Source: Spirochaetota bacterium (GTDB lineage: Bacteria; Spirochaetota; UBA4802; UB4802). Taken from it: 14,172 bases of DNA. The position numbers and the translations under genes are program-made. The notes below the pieces were generated by a model that did not search any database, was not told the DNA's origin, and saw only the letters and a program-made list of their open reading frames with translations. Location: positions 1-14,172 of the forward strand of contig JAGYNX010000025.1 in the NCBI GenBank assembly GCA_018399855.1, written 5' to 3'. This document shows positions 6,833-13,205 of the stretch, one piece after another. Position 1 is the first letter of the stretch; every line of letters begins with the position of its first letter.

Positions 6833-7687
6833 GTGACAGTCACTACAATGGATATAGAAAAAATAATAATCTTTATCGTCATGTTATCTGTTGTATTCCA
6901 CACCGTTATCAACCTGCGGGAAAAAGTATTTTCGAAAGACATGTTATATATCCTCGGCCTGGTTTTGTTTACAAGTCTCGGCGCAAACAAGGATAATCCC
7001 GATTTCTCAATTAACAGAATTTTAATAGCAATACCGTTGTGTTTCGCTGGTGCAATCGCGATAGTTTACAAAAAAGAGATACTCCCGGAAATCAGTGAAA
7101 GTACTCTATATATTATATCAATAATATACCTCTACTCTCTGATCATCAATTCTTCATTTTATGAAAGTATATTTCTTACCATTATTGTACTGCTTCCAGT
7201 ATGTATAGTATCCTTCTACCTGTTTACGGATCGGGTTGCGGGGAGAGCAGAAAAACTATTCCTGTACTTGCTGAACATCCTGTTTCTTTGCGTCATAAGC
7301 TTCTTCAATCTGAAGAGACTTGTATTAGAACTCGCATGGCGGCAAAACTTTATTTTTGATTTTTCTCTTGCTACTTCAATATTCTTCATAACTGGGATAA
7401 TGTTCTATTTGCTCGTATACATGTTGAACCTGATCTGGATACTTCCAATTCCTTCCAAAGAAGAAACAAACCAGGAAATGAAACATAGAATATACCAGCA
7501 GGCATCACTGTTTACCAGCAAGTTCAAGAACATTCAGGCATATCCCTCTATCATACTAATATCATCCATACTGATAATTCTGCTTATGACCCTCAGCATA
7601 CATTTTAAAGTGTTCCCACACAGTTATACTGAAGCATTCTTACTTGTTATACTTATACTTGACTCAAAAACAACACCTCGTCACTGA
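6833..7687 (+). CDS. Multi-pass integral membrane protein, unknown function
   Basis: I do not recognise this family. The protein of about 284 residues has some eight or nine hydrophobic segments, among them IIIFIVMLSVVFHTVI, ILIAIPLCFAGAIAIVY, SIFLTIIVLLPVCIVSFYLF, LFLYLLNILFLCVISF and IILISSILIILLMTLSI. It is therefore an inner-membrane protein. A polar stretch (about 214-235 residues in, with KEETNQEMKHR) probably forms a loop near the C-terminus. The last residues (DSKTTPRH) run into the repeat-bearing intergenic region, so the C-terminus may be altered. Start: AAAGGA lies eight bases before GTG at 6833; a TTG at 6830 and an ATG at 6848 are alternatives. Codons are clearly more AT-rich than in the preceding acetyltransferase gene, despite the nine-base spacing. 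No catalytic motif is visible. Confidence 0.65.
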   Translation: MTVTTMDIEKIIIFIVMLSVVFHTVINLREKVFSKDMLYILGLVLFTSLGANKDNPDFSINRILIAIPLCFAGAIAIVYKKEILPEISESTLYIISIIYLYSLIINSSFYESIFLTIIVLLPVCIVSFYLFTDRVAGRAEKLFLYLLNILFLCVISFFNLKRLVLELAWRQNFIFDFSLATSIFFITGIMFYLLVYMLNLIWILPIPSKEETNQEMKHRIYQQASLFTSKFKNIQAYPSIILISSILIILLMTLSIHFKVFPHSYTEAFLLVILILDSKTTPRH

Positions 7688-7748
7688 TGGGATGTCCGTT
7701 TTTCCTGCTGGCCATGATATATACATAATACTGCATGCTGTTTACTCC

Positions 7749-7775
7749 TGGATTCCCGCCTTCGCGGGAATGACA
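7749..7775 (+). repeat. 27-bp dispersed hairpin repeat, copy 1
   Basis: The core is a hairpin with stem ATTCCCGC and GCGGGAAT around the loop CTTC, flanked by TGG and GACA. It is the exact reverse complement of the copy at 7954-7980. Hairpins of this type (ATTCCCGC...GCGGGAAT) are abundant REP-like repeats in many proteobacterial and related genomes. Placed after a plus-strand gene, it may also stabilise or end transcripts. Confidence 0.85.
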
Positions 7776-7953
7776 TTGCTGATCGATCGAGAATTGGCAT
7801 TGTTGTCCGGCAGGATGTTGGCATTATTCTTCAACCCTTTTATTCTCCATGTAATTCCATCCGGCCTCCGATTATTTTCCCTGATCCATATATTTCACCG
7901 GATATATGCTCTTACAGTACTGTAGCGGTGATAATTATTCGTTATCATCCCAC

Positions 7954-7980
7954 TGTCATTCCCGCGAAGGCGGGAATCCA
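7954..7980 (-). repeat. 27-bp dispersed hairpin repeat, copy 2 (inverted)
   Basis: All 27 bases are the reverse complement of 7749-7775. The two copies bracket 178 bases of unrelated, non-coding DNA, giving a possible small non-autonomous element of 232 bp. Only the trinucleotide TCC is shared directly outside both ends, too short to call a target duplication. It lies 28 bases past the stop of the convergent zinc-ribbon gene. Confidence 0.85.
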
Positions 7981-8008
7981 TCCTGCTACAGCAACCCGTC
8001 AAATAACT

Positions 8009-8410
8009 TCAATATGCTGCCAATATGGTGCATACATTGCTATTTTCCCAGCGATGGGCCATGATCAACCCGGTTTTTTCAAGTTTGGAGAGAAGTTCCC
8101 GGTTTTCTTTTGCTAAAAATTTAAGTCTTCGCTTCTTATGTGGTTTGATGAGGGCAATCTCCAAAACGATTTCAGCCATTTCGGCGACTTGCTTATTATG
8201 AGAGCAGACCAGATTTTGAAGTCTTGATATGTTTTTCTTTGAGATGTTTGATTGCTTTAAATAATTGAAAATTTCATCTTTGTGCTCGATTTCTTCAATC
8301 TCTTCTTTTGGTTTGCGGCTGCAATCCCTGCATATATGGTTTTTATGACCTTTGCCTGAAAATTTTTCATTGGGCTTTATGTTCCTGCAGATCCTGCACC
8401 AGTGTCCCAT
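8009..8410 (-). CDS. Small Cys4 zinc-ribbon protein, unknown function
   Basis: This 133-residue protein opens with a zinc-ribbon motif, C-x2-C-x17-C-x2-C, formed by CRIC (5-8) and CRDC (26-29), with the basic linker KFSGKGHKNH between. The rest is strongly charged and helical: KEEIEEIEHKDEIFNYLKQ, then ISKKNISRLQNLV, and a C-terminal coiled part KKRRLKFLAKENRELLSKLE. I do not recognise a named family, although proteins of this build seem familiar as uncharacterised genes of environmental bacteria. Nucleic-acid or protein binding is the likely role for such a ribbon plus basic helices. GGGATGGGGTAA precedes the ATG. It is the last of four small minus-strand genes, 52 bases after the previous stop. 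The final residues (about 122-133) may vary, because the gene ends close to the hairpin repeat. Confidence 0.65.
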   Translation of the reverse strand: MGHWCRICRNIKPNEKFSGKGHKNHICRDCSRKPKEEIEEIEHKDEIFNYLKQSNISKKNISRLQNLVCSHNKQVAEMAEIVLEIALIKPHKKRRLKFLAKENRELLSKLEKTGLIMAHRWENSNVCTILAAY

Positions 8411-8462
8411 TTACCCCATCCCTTTTATTTTTCTGGGTAGCCTCTTTTATTCTTGAAAGGTT

Positions 8463-8819
8463 TTATGACATCTCCACTAGATCAGAAATGATCTTACCAA
8501 TACGTTTGGAAGACATTGATTTTACAGAATATACCCTTCCCTCTCCCAATTCTACATTTTTCCTTTCATTAAACAACGTAATTATTTCAAGCTTGGTCCA
8601 GCATTTTTTGATGGTAAGTGGAGATATGAACATTTCTGGAGCATAGAGGCTCCAGCCTTCTCCTGTGAAATCAACCAGGTCATAGCTCTCTTCCTCGTTA
8701 AGTTGGATTTCTGCCAGCTTGCAGGATAATTCCCTGGCATTTCTGGCACCAATAAAGTGGCCCTCGATGTTCCCAACCATTGGGAATTTTGGCATTCTGA
8801 AAAAAAATTGTAATTCCAT
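8463..8819 (-). CDS. Uncharacterised 118-residue protein
   Basis: I do not recognise the family. The protein starts MELQFFFRMPKFPMVGNIEGHF and appears mixed alpha/beta: strands around 2-10, 56-66 (YDLVDFTGEGWSLY) and 77-85, and a C-terminal helix with SSKRIGKIISDLVEMS. No transmembrane segment, signal peptide or metal motif is seen. The start at 8819 is chosen because GAAGGGA lies about eleven bases upstream; an ATG at 8864 in the same frame has no ribosome binding site. The spacing of 83 bases after the UPF0158 gene and 52 bases before the zinc-ribbon gene, all on one strand, suggests one transcript. Confidence 0.6.
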   Translation of the reverse strand: MELQFFFRMPKFPMVGNIEGHFIGARNARELSCKLAEIQLNEEESYDLVDFTGEGWSLYAPEMFISPLTIKKCWTKLEIITLFNERKNVELGEGRVYSVKSMSSKRIGKIISDLVEMS

Positions 8820-8902
8820 TTTATTGTTATTCCCTTCACATATCATGGCCTTCACCAGTGGCATTAATGAAATTGAAACTGCCTTATGGGTGAAAGGTAT
8901 GG

Positions 8903-9316
8903 TTAATCCTTAATTTTAATACCATTCTCCAGGCACCACTGCTTAAGAGCATTTTTATTTTGCTCATTTTCAAAGTCGTACCATTTATCAAGAAGGCCTT
9001 TCTTCGACAAGAGATCTTTAAATCGTGCATATGCTCCTGATTTACTGAATATTTTACCAACCCGATCAGATTCTTCAGGTAGATATTGCGATATAAATTC
9101 AAACACGAGCTCTTCACCAAGATCAAGGTCATTCGGGTGAGGGACGGAAACGTATTTGCTATCGTCAATGTCCTCTGGAAGTTCATCCGAATCACCAATT
9201 TCTGATGTATAGTATATTTCTCCGGTTTCTTTGTTCAGATAGGCGTTATTCATGAATTGTTTATCCATGCTGAGAAATACGAAGGCATTTTCAATATCGT
9301 CAAATGAAACAGGCAT
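8903..9316 (-). CDS. UPF0158 family protein
   Basis: This 137-residue protein matches my knowledge of the UPF0158 family along its whole length. It has an acidic, helical N-terminus (MPVSFDDIENAFVFLS), the middle pattern AYLNKETGEIYYTSEIGD and ELPEDIDDSKYVSVPH, then NDLDLGEELVFEFISQYLP. The hallmark GAYARFKDLLSKKGLLDKWY is at about 94-113, followed by FENEQNKNALKQWC. Members are small cytoplasmic proteins without an established function. The length is typical for the short members. The ribosome binding site AGAGGA is about eleven bases before ATG. The gene follows the short DUF2442 gene and a minus-strand promoter near 9613-9586, and probably shares that transcript. Confidence 0.8.
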   Translation of the reverse strand: MPVSFDDIENAFVFLSMDKQFMNNAYLNKETGEIYYTSEIGDSDELPEDIDDSKYVSVPHPNDLDLGEELVFEFISQYLPEESDRVGKIFSKSGAYARFKDLLSKKGLLDKWYDFENEQNKNALKQWCLENGIKIKD

Positions 9317-9390
9317 AATTTATTTATCCTCTTATGGGTTAACCGGTCCGTTCAAACCGGCGGCTCTTCTGCGTCGGTTGCAACAGCTTC

Positions 9391-9567
9391 TTATGTGACG
9401 AAACGCTGGCTTTTGTTGTAAACAAACTCTGGATCAAGGTCTACCCCTGGTTCACACTCTATAGTGTTGAATGATACCCGAACCTGGTTGAATTCTTCGC
9501 GCTCCTTAAGCCTCTGAAAGACACCAAAGTCCAAATATGACTCCATAGTTTTCTTATGACCTAACAT
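9391..9567 (-). pseudogene. DUF2442-family protein, N-terminally shortened
   Basis: A 58-codon minus-strand frame reads MLGHKKT then MESYLDFGVFQRLKEREEFN, QVRVSFNTIECEPGVD and LDPEFVYNKSQ. This is the C-terminal half of DUF2442 proteins, which typically read PYLDFGVFKELKD, FNQVRVSF, TIEW and DxxPEVLYEKS. Full-length members are about 75-90 residues; the first strands are missing here, and a TAG stop lies in frame just upstream of the ATG at 9567. A sigma70-like promoter (9613-9586) sits 20-odd bases before it, so the fragment may still be expressed. DUF2442 genes often sit beside small toxin-antitoxin-like genes. The alternative start is the ATG at 9546. Whether it is a functional mini-protein or a decayed gene cannot be decided from sequence. 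Confidence 0.55.
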
Positions 9568-9585
9568 ATTCTTAAACTACTCACT

Positions 9586-9613
9586 ATAATACCGGGTTAA
9601 AATATGAAGTCAA
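9586..9613 (-). promoter_or_regulatory. Sigma70-like promoter for the DUF2442/UPF0158 gene run
   Basis: On the minus strand TTGACT (9613-9608), 16 bases, then TATTAT (9591-9586). Transcription would start near 9579, twelve bases before the ATG at 9567. It is divergent from the vapBC promoter, about 80 bases away. Confidence 0.55.
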
Positions 9614-9691
9614 GAAATATTGAAACACCTTTATTGGGAGTGTTTTATAAATGCCTCCCTTTAATAAAACTGATCCAATATTCATATGTAC

Positions 9692-9720
9692 TTGACATGA
9701 ATGGCAACAAGTAATACTTT
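9692..9720 (+). promoter_or_regulatory. Promoter of the vapBC-type operon
   Basis: A perfect -35 box TTGACA (9692-9697) is followed after 17 bases by TACTTT (9715-9720) as -10. The -10 box lies inside the left arm of the operator palindrome, which fits repression by the antitoxin complex. Confidence 0.6.
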
Positions 9721-9732
9721 ACAAAGTATTAC
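9711..9732. promoter_or_regulatory. Perfect palindromic operator of the toxin-antitoxin operon
   Basis: Arms GTAATACTTT and AAAGTATTAC are exact reverse complements separated by AC. The site overlaps the -10 box and the start of transcription and ends 22 bases before the antitoxin ATG. AbrB/MazE-type antitoxins commonly autorepress through such sites. Confidence 0.75.
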
Positions 9733-9754
9733 TCTTACCCGGAGGAACAATATT

Positions 9755-9985
9755 ATGAAAGTTACAACCAAGGGGCAGGTAACCATCCCCCTTCATATAA
9801 GGGAAAAATACGGCATAAGTAGTAATAGTGAAGTCGAGTTTATTGATGAAGACGGGAATATCTACCTGGTAAAAAAGAAAAACAACCATGAAAACAGCCG
9901 TAAAAGATTTCGCGAAATAAGGGGTACTGCAACCGTTAAGATGAGCACGGATGAAATCATGGCACTTACCCGGGGCGATAATTAA
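9755..9985 (+). CDS. vapB: AbrB/SpoVT-type antitoxin (VapB)
   Basis: This 76-residue protein has the swapped-hairpin AbrB DNA-binding domain: TTKGQVTIPLHIREKYGI (4-21) is the classic opening, and EVEFIDEDGNIYLVKKK (26-42) the closing strands. The tail RGTATVKMSTDEIMALTRGD should form the toxin-binding segment. It should neutralise the PIN toxin encoded next and repress the operon. Start: ATG at 9755 with GGAGG eight bases upstream; a longer frame to 9701 starts inside the promoter and is excluded. The stop overlaps the toxin start by one base (TAATG), so translation is coupled. Confidence 0.9.
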   Translation: MKVTTKGQVTIPLHIREKYGISSNSEVEFIDEDGNIYLVKKKNNHENSRKRFREIRGTATVKMSTDEIMALTRGDN

Positions 9986-10389
9986 TGGGGGTACTTGTAG
10001 ATTCAAATGTTATCCTGGATATACTTGAAGATAACCAGGAATGGGCTGACTGGTCAGAAGAGACCCTGAGCATGTATAGTGTAGATCATATATTATATAT
10101 AAATCCTGTTATTTATACAGAAATATCCATAGGTTTCAATAAAATAGAAGAACTGGAAGAAGCAATATCCCGGGGTGGATTTAAATTGATCCAAATACCC
10201 AGGGAAGCTCTATTTCTGGCCGGCAAGGCCTTCTTGCAATACCGAAGAAGTAAAGGTTCAAAAACTTCAACACTGCCGGATTTCTACATCGGCGCACATG
10301 CAGCGGTAACAGAATTACCATTGATTACCAGGGATACTTCCAGGATGCATTCGTATTTTCCAACCGTTCAAGTAATTGCGCCGTCATAA
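9985..10389 (+). CDS. vapC: PIN-domain ribonuclease toxin (VapC)
   Basis: This 134-residue protein is a PIN-domain nuclease. The expected acidic metal-binding residues are all present: Asp6 in LVDSNVILDI, Glu46 in YTEISIGF, Asp99 in LPDFYIGAHA and Asp117 in ITRDTSRM. The end motif HSYFPTVQVIAP matches the family's YFP-x-V-x-x-I. It should cleave RNA (tRNA, rRNA or mRNA in known VapCs) when free of the antitoxin. The active site is intact, so the toxin is probably functional. It is translated from an ATG that overlaps the antitoxin stop. Confidence 0.9.
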   Translation: MGVLVDSNVILDILEDNQEWADWSEETLSMYSVDHILYINPVIYTEISIGFNKIEELEEAISRGGFKLIQIPREALFLAGKAFLQYRRSKGSKTSTLPDFYIGAHAAVTELPLITRDTSRMHSYFPTVQVIAPS

Positions 10390-10481
10390 CTTTTTTCCAA
10401 AAAACACCAACTTTTTTTTACCATCCTCCCCTTTTTACTCGTATAGGTATATGAGGACACAAAACTTATACGGAGAAAGAC

Positions 10482-11168
10482 ATGATAACAATGGACGCCA
10501 AACCACTGGACTCAGATCTGCTGCTGCATTACAACGATTATTTCGTGGAGAAAAAAGCCTCCATGGATATCCTCAAGGATTTCCTTTATAATATCACATC
10601 CATGATTGATCGTGATAAGAACTTTTTACCGGGCGACATGATTGAGGAAATCATGACAACGGTAGATACCAGCGATACTGTATACGCCATGCGGTTTGTA
10701 AAGATGTATGCCGATTACCTGGGTTCCATCGCCGAATTGCTTCACAATATCAGGGATACATCTACCATTGAAGAAGAGAAGCAGGTTAATGATACGTTGA
10801 TAAATCTTTACTTCACGTATTTCGACCTGAAAGACAGTGATTTTTCAGAAATGATAGAGCTGATACGGGGGTATGCCGGTATCACCATAAGCAATTCACT
10901 GCATATGCTAAAGATAGATGGACCAATGACAATAAAAGATTTAACGAAAAAACTAAAAGGTAAGGTTCATCCTTCGCTGATTGGCCTGCTGGCAACCCTG
11001 ATGGGCAGGTTAGAATTCATGTTCGAAAAACCTGAAGAGGCAAACCACGAGAACCTGTCCGGGGTGTTTACACTTACGGTTATAATCGTGTCAATTGTCA
11101 CCACGTATATAGACATAGATCCTTTTGAAAAATTGTTCAAAGAAGGGATAATACCCTCGTTTAAATAA
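10482..11168 (+). CDS. Uncharacterised helical protein with a hydrophobic C-terminal segment
   Basis: I do not recognise this 228-residue protein. It looks almost all alpha-helical. The N-terminal part (10-110) is amphipathic and acidic (SDLLLHYNDYFVEKK, IEEIMTTVDTSD, AELLHNIRDTSTIEEEK). Residues 145-180 (DGPMTIKDLTKKLKGK, then HPSLIGLLATLMGRLEFMFE) could be a winged-helix-like unit. Residues 193-211 (SGVFTLTVIIVSIVTTYI) are hydrophobic enough for one membrane segment or a buried helix. The ATG has GGAGA six bases upstream. It follows the toxin gene by 92 bases with T-rich tracts in between and seems to be its own transcription unit. Neighbours give no functional hint. Confidence 0.65.
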   Translation: MITMDAKPLDSDLLLHYNDYFVEKKASMDILKDFLYNITSMIDRDKNFLPGDMIEEIMTTVDTSDTVYAMRFVKMYADYLGSIAELLHNIRDTSTIEEEKQVNDTLINLYFTYFDLKDSDFSEMIELIRGYAGITISNSLHMLKIDGPMTIKDLTKKLKGKVHPSLIGLLATLMGRLEFMFEKPEEANHENLSGVFTLTVIIVSIVTTYIDIDPFEKLFKEGIIPSFK

Positions 11169-11240
11169 ATTCCTGTCCATGGGCACATGGCCGGGAGTCA
11201 TATGCGCACATTTGCCTGTTATTGTTACTTTACAATATAA

Positions 11241-11269
11241 TTGACATTACGTACATGTTCGGATACATT
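11241..11269 (+). promoter_or_regulatory. Sigma70-like promoter of the ribbon-helix-helix gene
   Basis: TTGACA (11241-11246), 17 bases, then TACATT (11264-11269). Transcription would start near 11276. This removes upstream in-frame starts (TTG at 11222, ATG at 11255) from the transcript and supports the start at 11303. Confidence 0.65.
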
Positions 11270-11302
11270 TTACATATAAATACAGGATCAAGGGAGGTTT
11301 CC

Positions 11303-11533
11303 ATTTCTAAAGATATACACATACGGGTAAATGACAGCGTATACAAAAAACTAAAAATGGCCGCCGAGGGGCAGCATCGAAGCATTTCAACGTTTATGGA
11401 ATATACCGCCCTGTCCCACCTGGACGATGATGCTCAAAAACAGGATGACATCACCAGCCTTGAACAACTGGCCAGAAGTCTGAAAGACGAGATCAAAGGC
11501 AAACGAAAGAACAGCTACAAGGTTGTGGCCTGA
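11303..11533 (+). CDS. Orphan ribbon-helix-helix (CopG-like) protein with a probable ATT start
   Basis: The 76-residue reading has a ribbon-helix-helix fold: strand SKDIHIRVNDSV, helix YKKLKMAAEGQ, turn HRSIS and helix TFMEYTALSHL. This is typical of CopG/Arc-type repressors and antitoxins. A charged tail (DDDAQKQDDITSLEQLARSLKDEIKGKRK) would bind a partner. No ATG, GTG or TTG lies where the domain should begin. Instead AGGGAGG (11291-11297) is five bases before ATT at 11303, giving M-SKDIHIRVND, exactly where such proteins normally start. The next in-frame ATG (within KLKMAAE) would remove the DNA-binding strand. No toxin gene follows: the next gene is convergent and 32 bases away. It could be a functional ATT-initiated gene, or a copy silenced by an ATG to ATT change. 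Confidence 0.65.
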   Translation: MSKDIHIRVNDSVYKKLKMAAEGQHRSISTFMEYTALSHLDDDAQKQDDITSLEQLARSLKDEIKGKRKNSYKVVA

Positions 11534-11565
11534 TAAGCTACAGAAAAAGCTATTTATTTACCATT

Positions 11566-13083
11566 TTAACGGACTACGGTTACGTGGTTGCGGCCAGATT
11601 TTTTTGACTTGTACAATTCATTATCAATGCGCTCTATAAACTTGTCTATGTCCCTGTCATCCGAATGCACCTCACCTACCCCGAAACTGCACTTGATCTC
11701 AATACCACTGTCTCCGGTAGCAGTTTGTAGTTGCTCATGAATAGTGTGAACTACCGCTGATCCTCCCTCAACGCCGGTTCCGGGTAATGCCAGTAAGAAC
11801 TCATCCCCTCCAACCCGTCCAACGTAATCGGTTGCCCGTATCCTGCTCTTCACGATTTCAGTAAATTCTTTTAAAACCCGGTCTCCTGCAGCATGACCGT
11901 ACCTGTCATTTATCTCCTTGAAATAATCCAGGTCCATGTACACAAGTGAAAGGGGTGTACTGTAACGGCAGAACTTCTCAAAGTCTTCATTAAGTCGAAC
12001 AAGGAAGGTGTTACGGGAATACGCACCGGTAAGGGTATCATAATCCACCAGTTGCTCAAGTTGTCCCTGGGTTGTAATGGTTTCGTATGCAAGGTAAGCC
12101 AGCAGCAAAACAAGCACCCCCAACAGGGCAATGTTTACGGTATAATTGGTACGCGTGCTGCGGTACGCGCTGTTATCAACCTGGTTAACCAGGAAGGCAA
12201 CGGGTCGACTTTCAAAATTACTGATGGATAAAAAAACAAGATCTTCGTTGTTCTTCGTATGGATTATAAACGTGCATGGTTTCTCCTGGCTGATTTTGGA
12301 TAGAATGTTTTTCTTCTCAGAACCCGTAAGTTTTTCTTCGGGGAAACCGGTACCAGGAAGTTCATGATCGAACACGTAGTCATCGGTCAAAGCCCAGCGT
12401 ATGTAATTATCCTGTTCACTGGAAAAGACCTTTTCCCTCATCACCCTGGATGATAATAAAAACTGTATATCTCTACCATATAATTTTCTGAGAATCTCCA
12501 CAACTGCCTTCATGGAAATACTGACCTCAACGGATCCTGCGTGTTTACCTTTGTATTCAAGGGGATAGACATACCTGTACCCGTTAATGATCCTTCCTTC
12601 CTCGAACCCCTGTGCAATTTCACCGGTATTGTTCACATGTCTTACCGTAGCCCGTACACCGGTCAGATCATCCCCCCACCTGGATGGTTTGTGAAACCTG
12701 TAAAAACTGGTATTGTCTGCAAGGTGAAAATGAAGCTGTCGGAAATTGTAGCCACGCATATGACCATAATGAACATTAAGAATGCGTCCCAATCGCTTTC
12801 TGAGTCTTTTTTTCTCTTCAATTCCCGCAGAAAAAGAAGCCCTGTAGATAATACCAGCAACGTCAGGCCTGCTGATAACATTTTCAAATATACTCAGAGA
12901 GACCACACGATACCCGGCAACGATGGCTTCGAGCTCTTTCCTAACTGATTGTATTTTTTCGTTTTCAATCTGGGAGATTGCATTTCTGTGTTCTCTTGTT
13001 AATAAAATTGAGAAGAGAACAAGAAGAACAATAATAACCGGGAAAACTATTTTTCGTATATTTATACCATGTATATCGCTCAT
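11566..13083 (-). CDS. Membrane diguanylate cyclase with periplasmic dCache-type sensor
   Basis: This 505-residue protein makes c-di-GMP from two GTP. It has a transmembrane segment at 12-28, a periplasmic region at about 30-315, a second transmembrane segment at 316-336 and a GGDEF domain at 345-505. The catalytic motif is intact (RVGGDEFLLALP, GGDEF at 425-429), and a product-inhibition site RATD (416-419) lies five residues before it. MDLDYFKEIND (383-393) holds a metal-binding Asp. The sensor segment HFHLADNTSFYRFHKPSRWG then GDDLTGVRATVRHVN resembles the dCache_3 family, which binds small ligands. Signals outside the membrane should thus set c-di-GMP levels. The ribosome binding site is weak (TGGA). 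A 14-base inverted repeat AGTATAGGTATACT (13112-13125) lies 29 bases upstream. A chemoreceptor is encoded two genes upstream, so the area has a signalling theme. Confidence 0.92.
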   Translation of the reverse strand: MSDIHGINIRKIVFPVIIVLLVLFSILLTREHRNAISQIENEKIQSVRKELEAIVAGYRVVSLSIFENVISRPDVAGIIYRASFSAGIEEKKRLRKRLGRILNVHYGHMRGYNFRQLHFHLADNTSFYRFHKPSRWGDDLTGVRATVRHVNNTGEIAQGFEEGRIINGYRYVYPLEYKGKHAGSVEVSISMKAVVEILRKLYGRDIQFLLSSRVMREKVFSSEQDNYIRWALTDDYVFDHELPGTGFPEEKLTGSEKKNILSKISQEKPCTFIIHTKNNEDLVFLSISNFESRPVAFLVNQVDNSAYRSTRTNYTVNIALLGVLVLLLAYLAYETITTQGQLEQLVDYDTLTGAYSRNTFLVRLNEDFEKFCRYSTPLSLVYMDLDYFKEINDRYGHAAGDRVLKEFTEIVKSRIRATDYVGRVGGDEFLLALPGTGVEGGSAVVHTIHEQLQTATGDSGIEIKCSFGVGEVHSDDRDIDKFIERIDNELYKSKKSGRNHVTVVR

Positions 13084-13205
13084 TAATATATCCAGGCAAC
13101 CCTGAAGGGTAAGTATAGGTATACTCCCTTTTTACCTGTAAATAATCAAGTTATTTCTTTTTTTTACCTGGATAGTTCATTTCAATTGAAGGACGTAAAG
13201 CCTGT

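Larger units (their letters stand above)
7688..8008. other. Convergent intergenic region with two inverted hairpin repeats
   Basis: This 321-base gap lies between the stops of two convergent genes. It holds the two 27-bp repeats described separately, a perfect 12-bp palindrome TACAGTACTGTA (7913-7924), and otherwise no gene, RNA or promoter that I can support. Reading frames here have no ribosome binding site and no family resemblance. Confidence 0.6.

Noticed and set aside
7749..7980. CRISPR array
   Set aside because: Only two repeats, in inverted orientation and 178 bases apart; no regular spacers.
7644..8116. Small plus-strand frames across the repeat region
   Set aside because: They have no ribosome binding sites, are built from the hairpin repeats and overlap genes on both sides.
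9546..9567. MLGHK as the end of a tyrosine recombinase
   Set aside because: The string resembles the LGH motif, but the following residues match DUF2442 and not an integrase, and a stop lies directly upstream.
10385..10425. Terminator after vapC
   Set aside because: There are T-tracts, but the only stem is a weak run of T pairing with A; not enough to call it.
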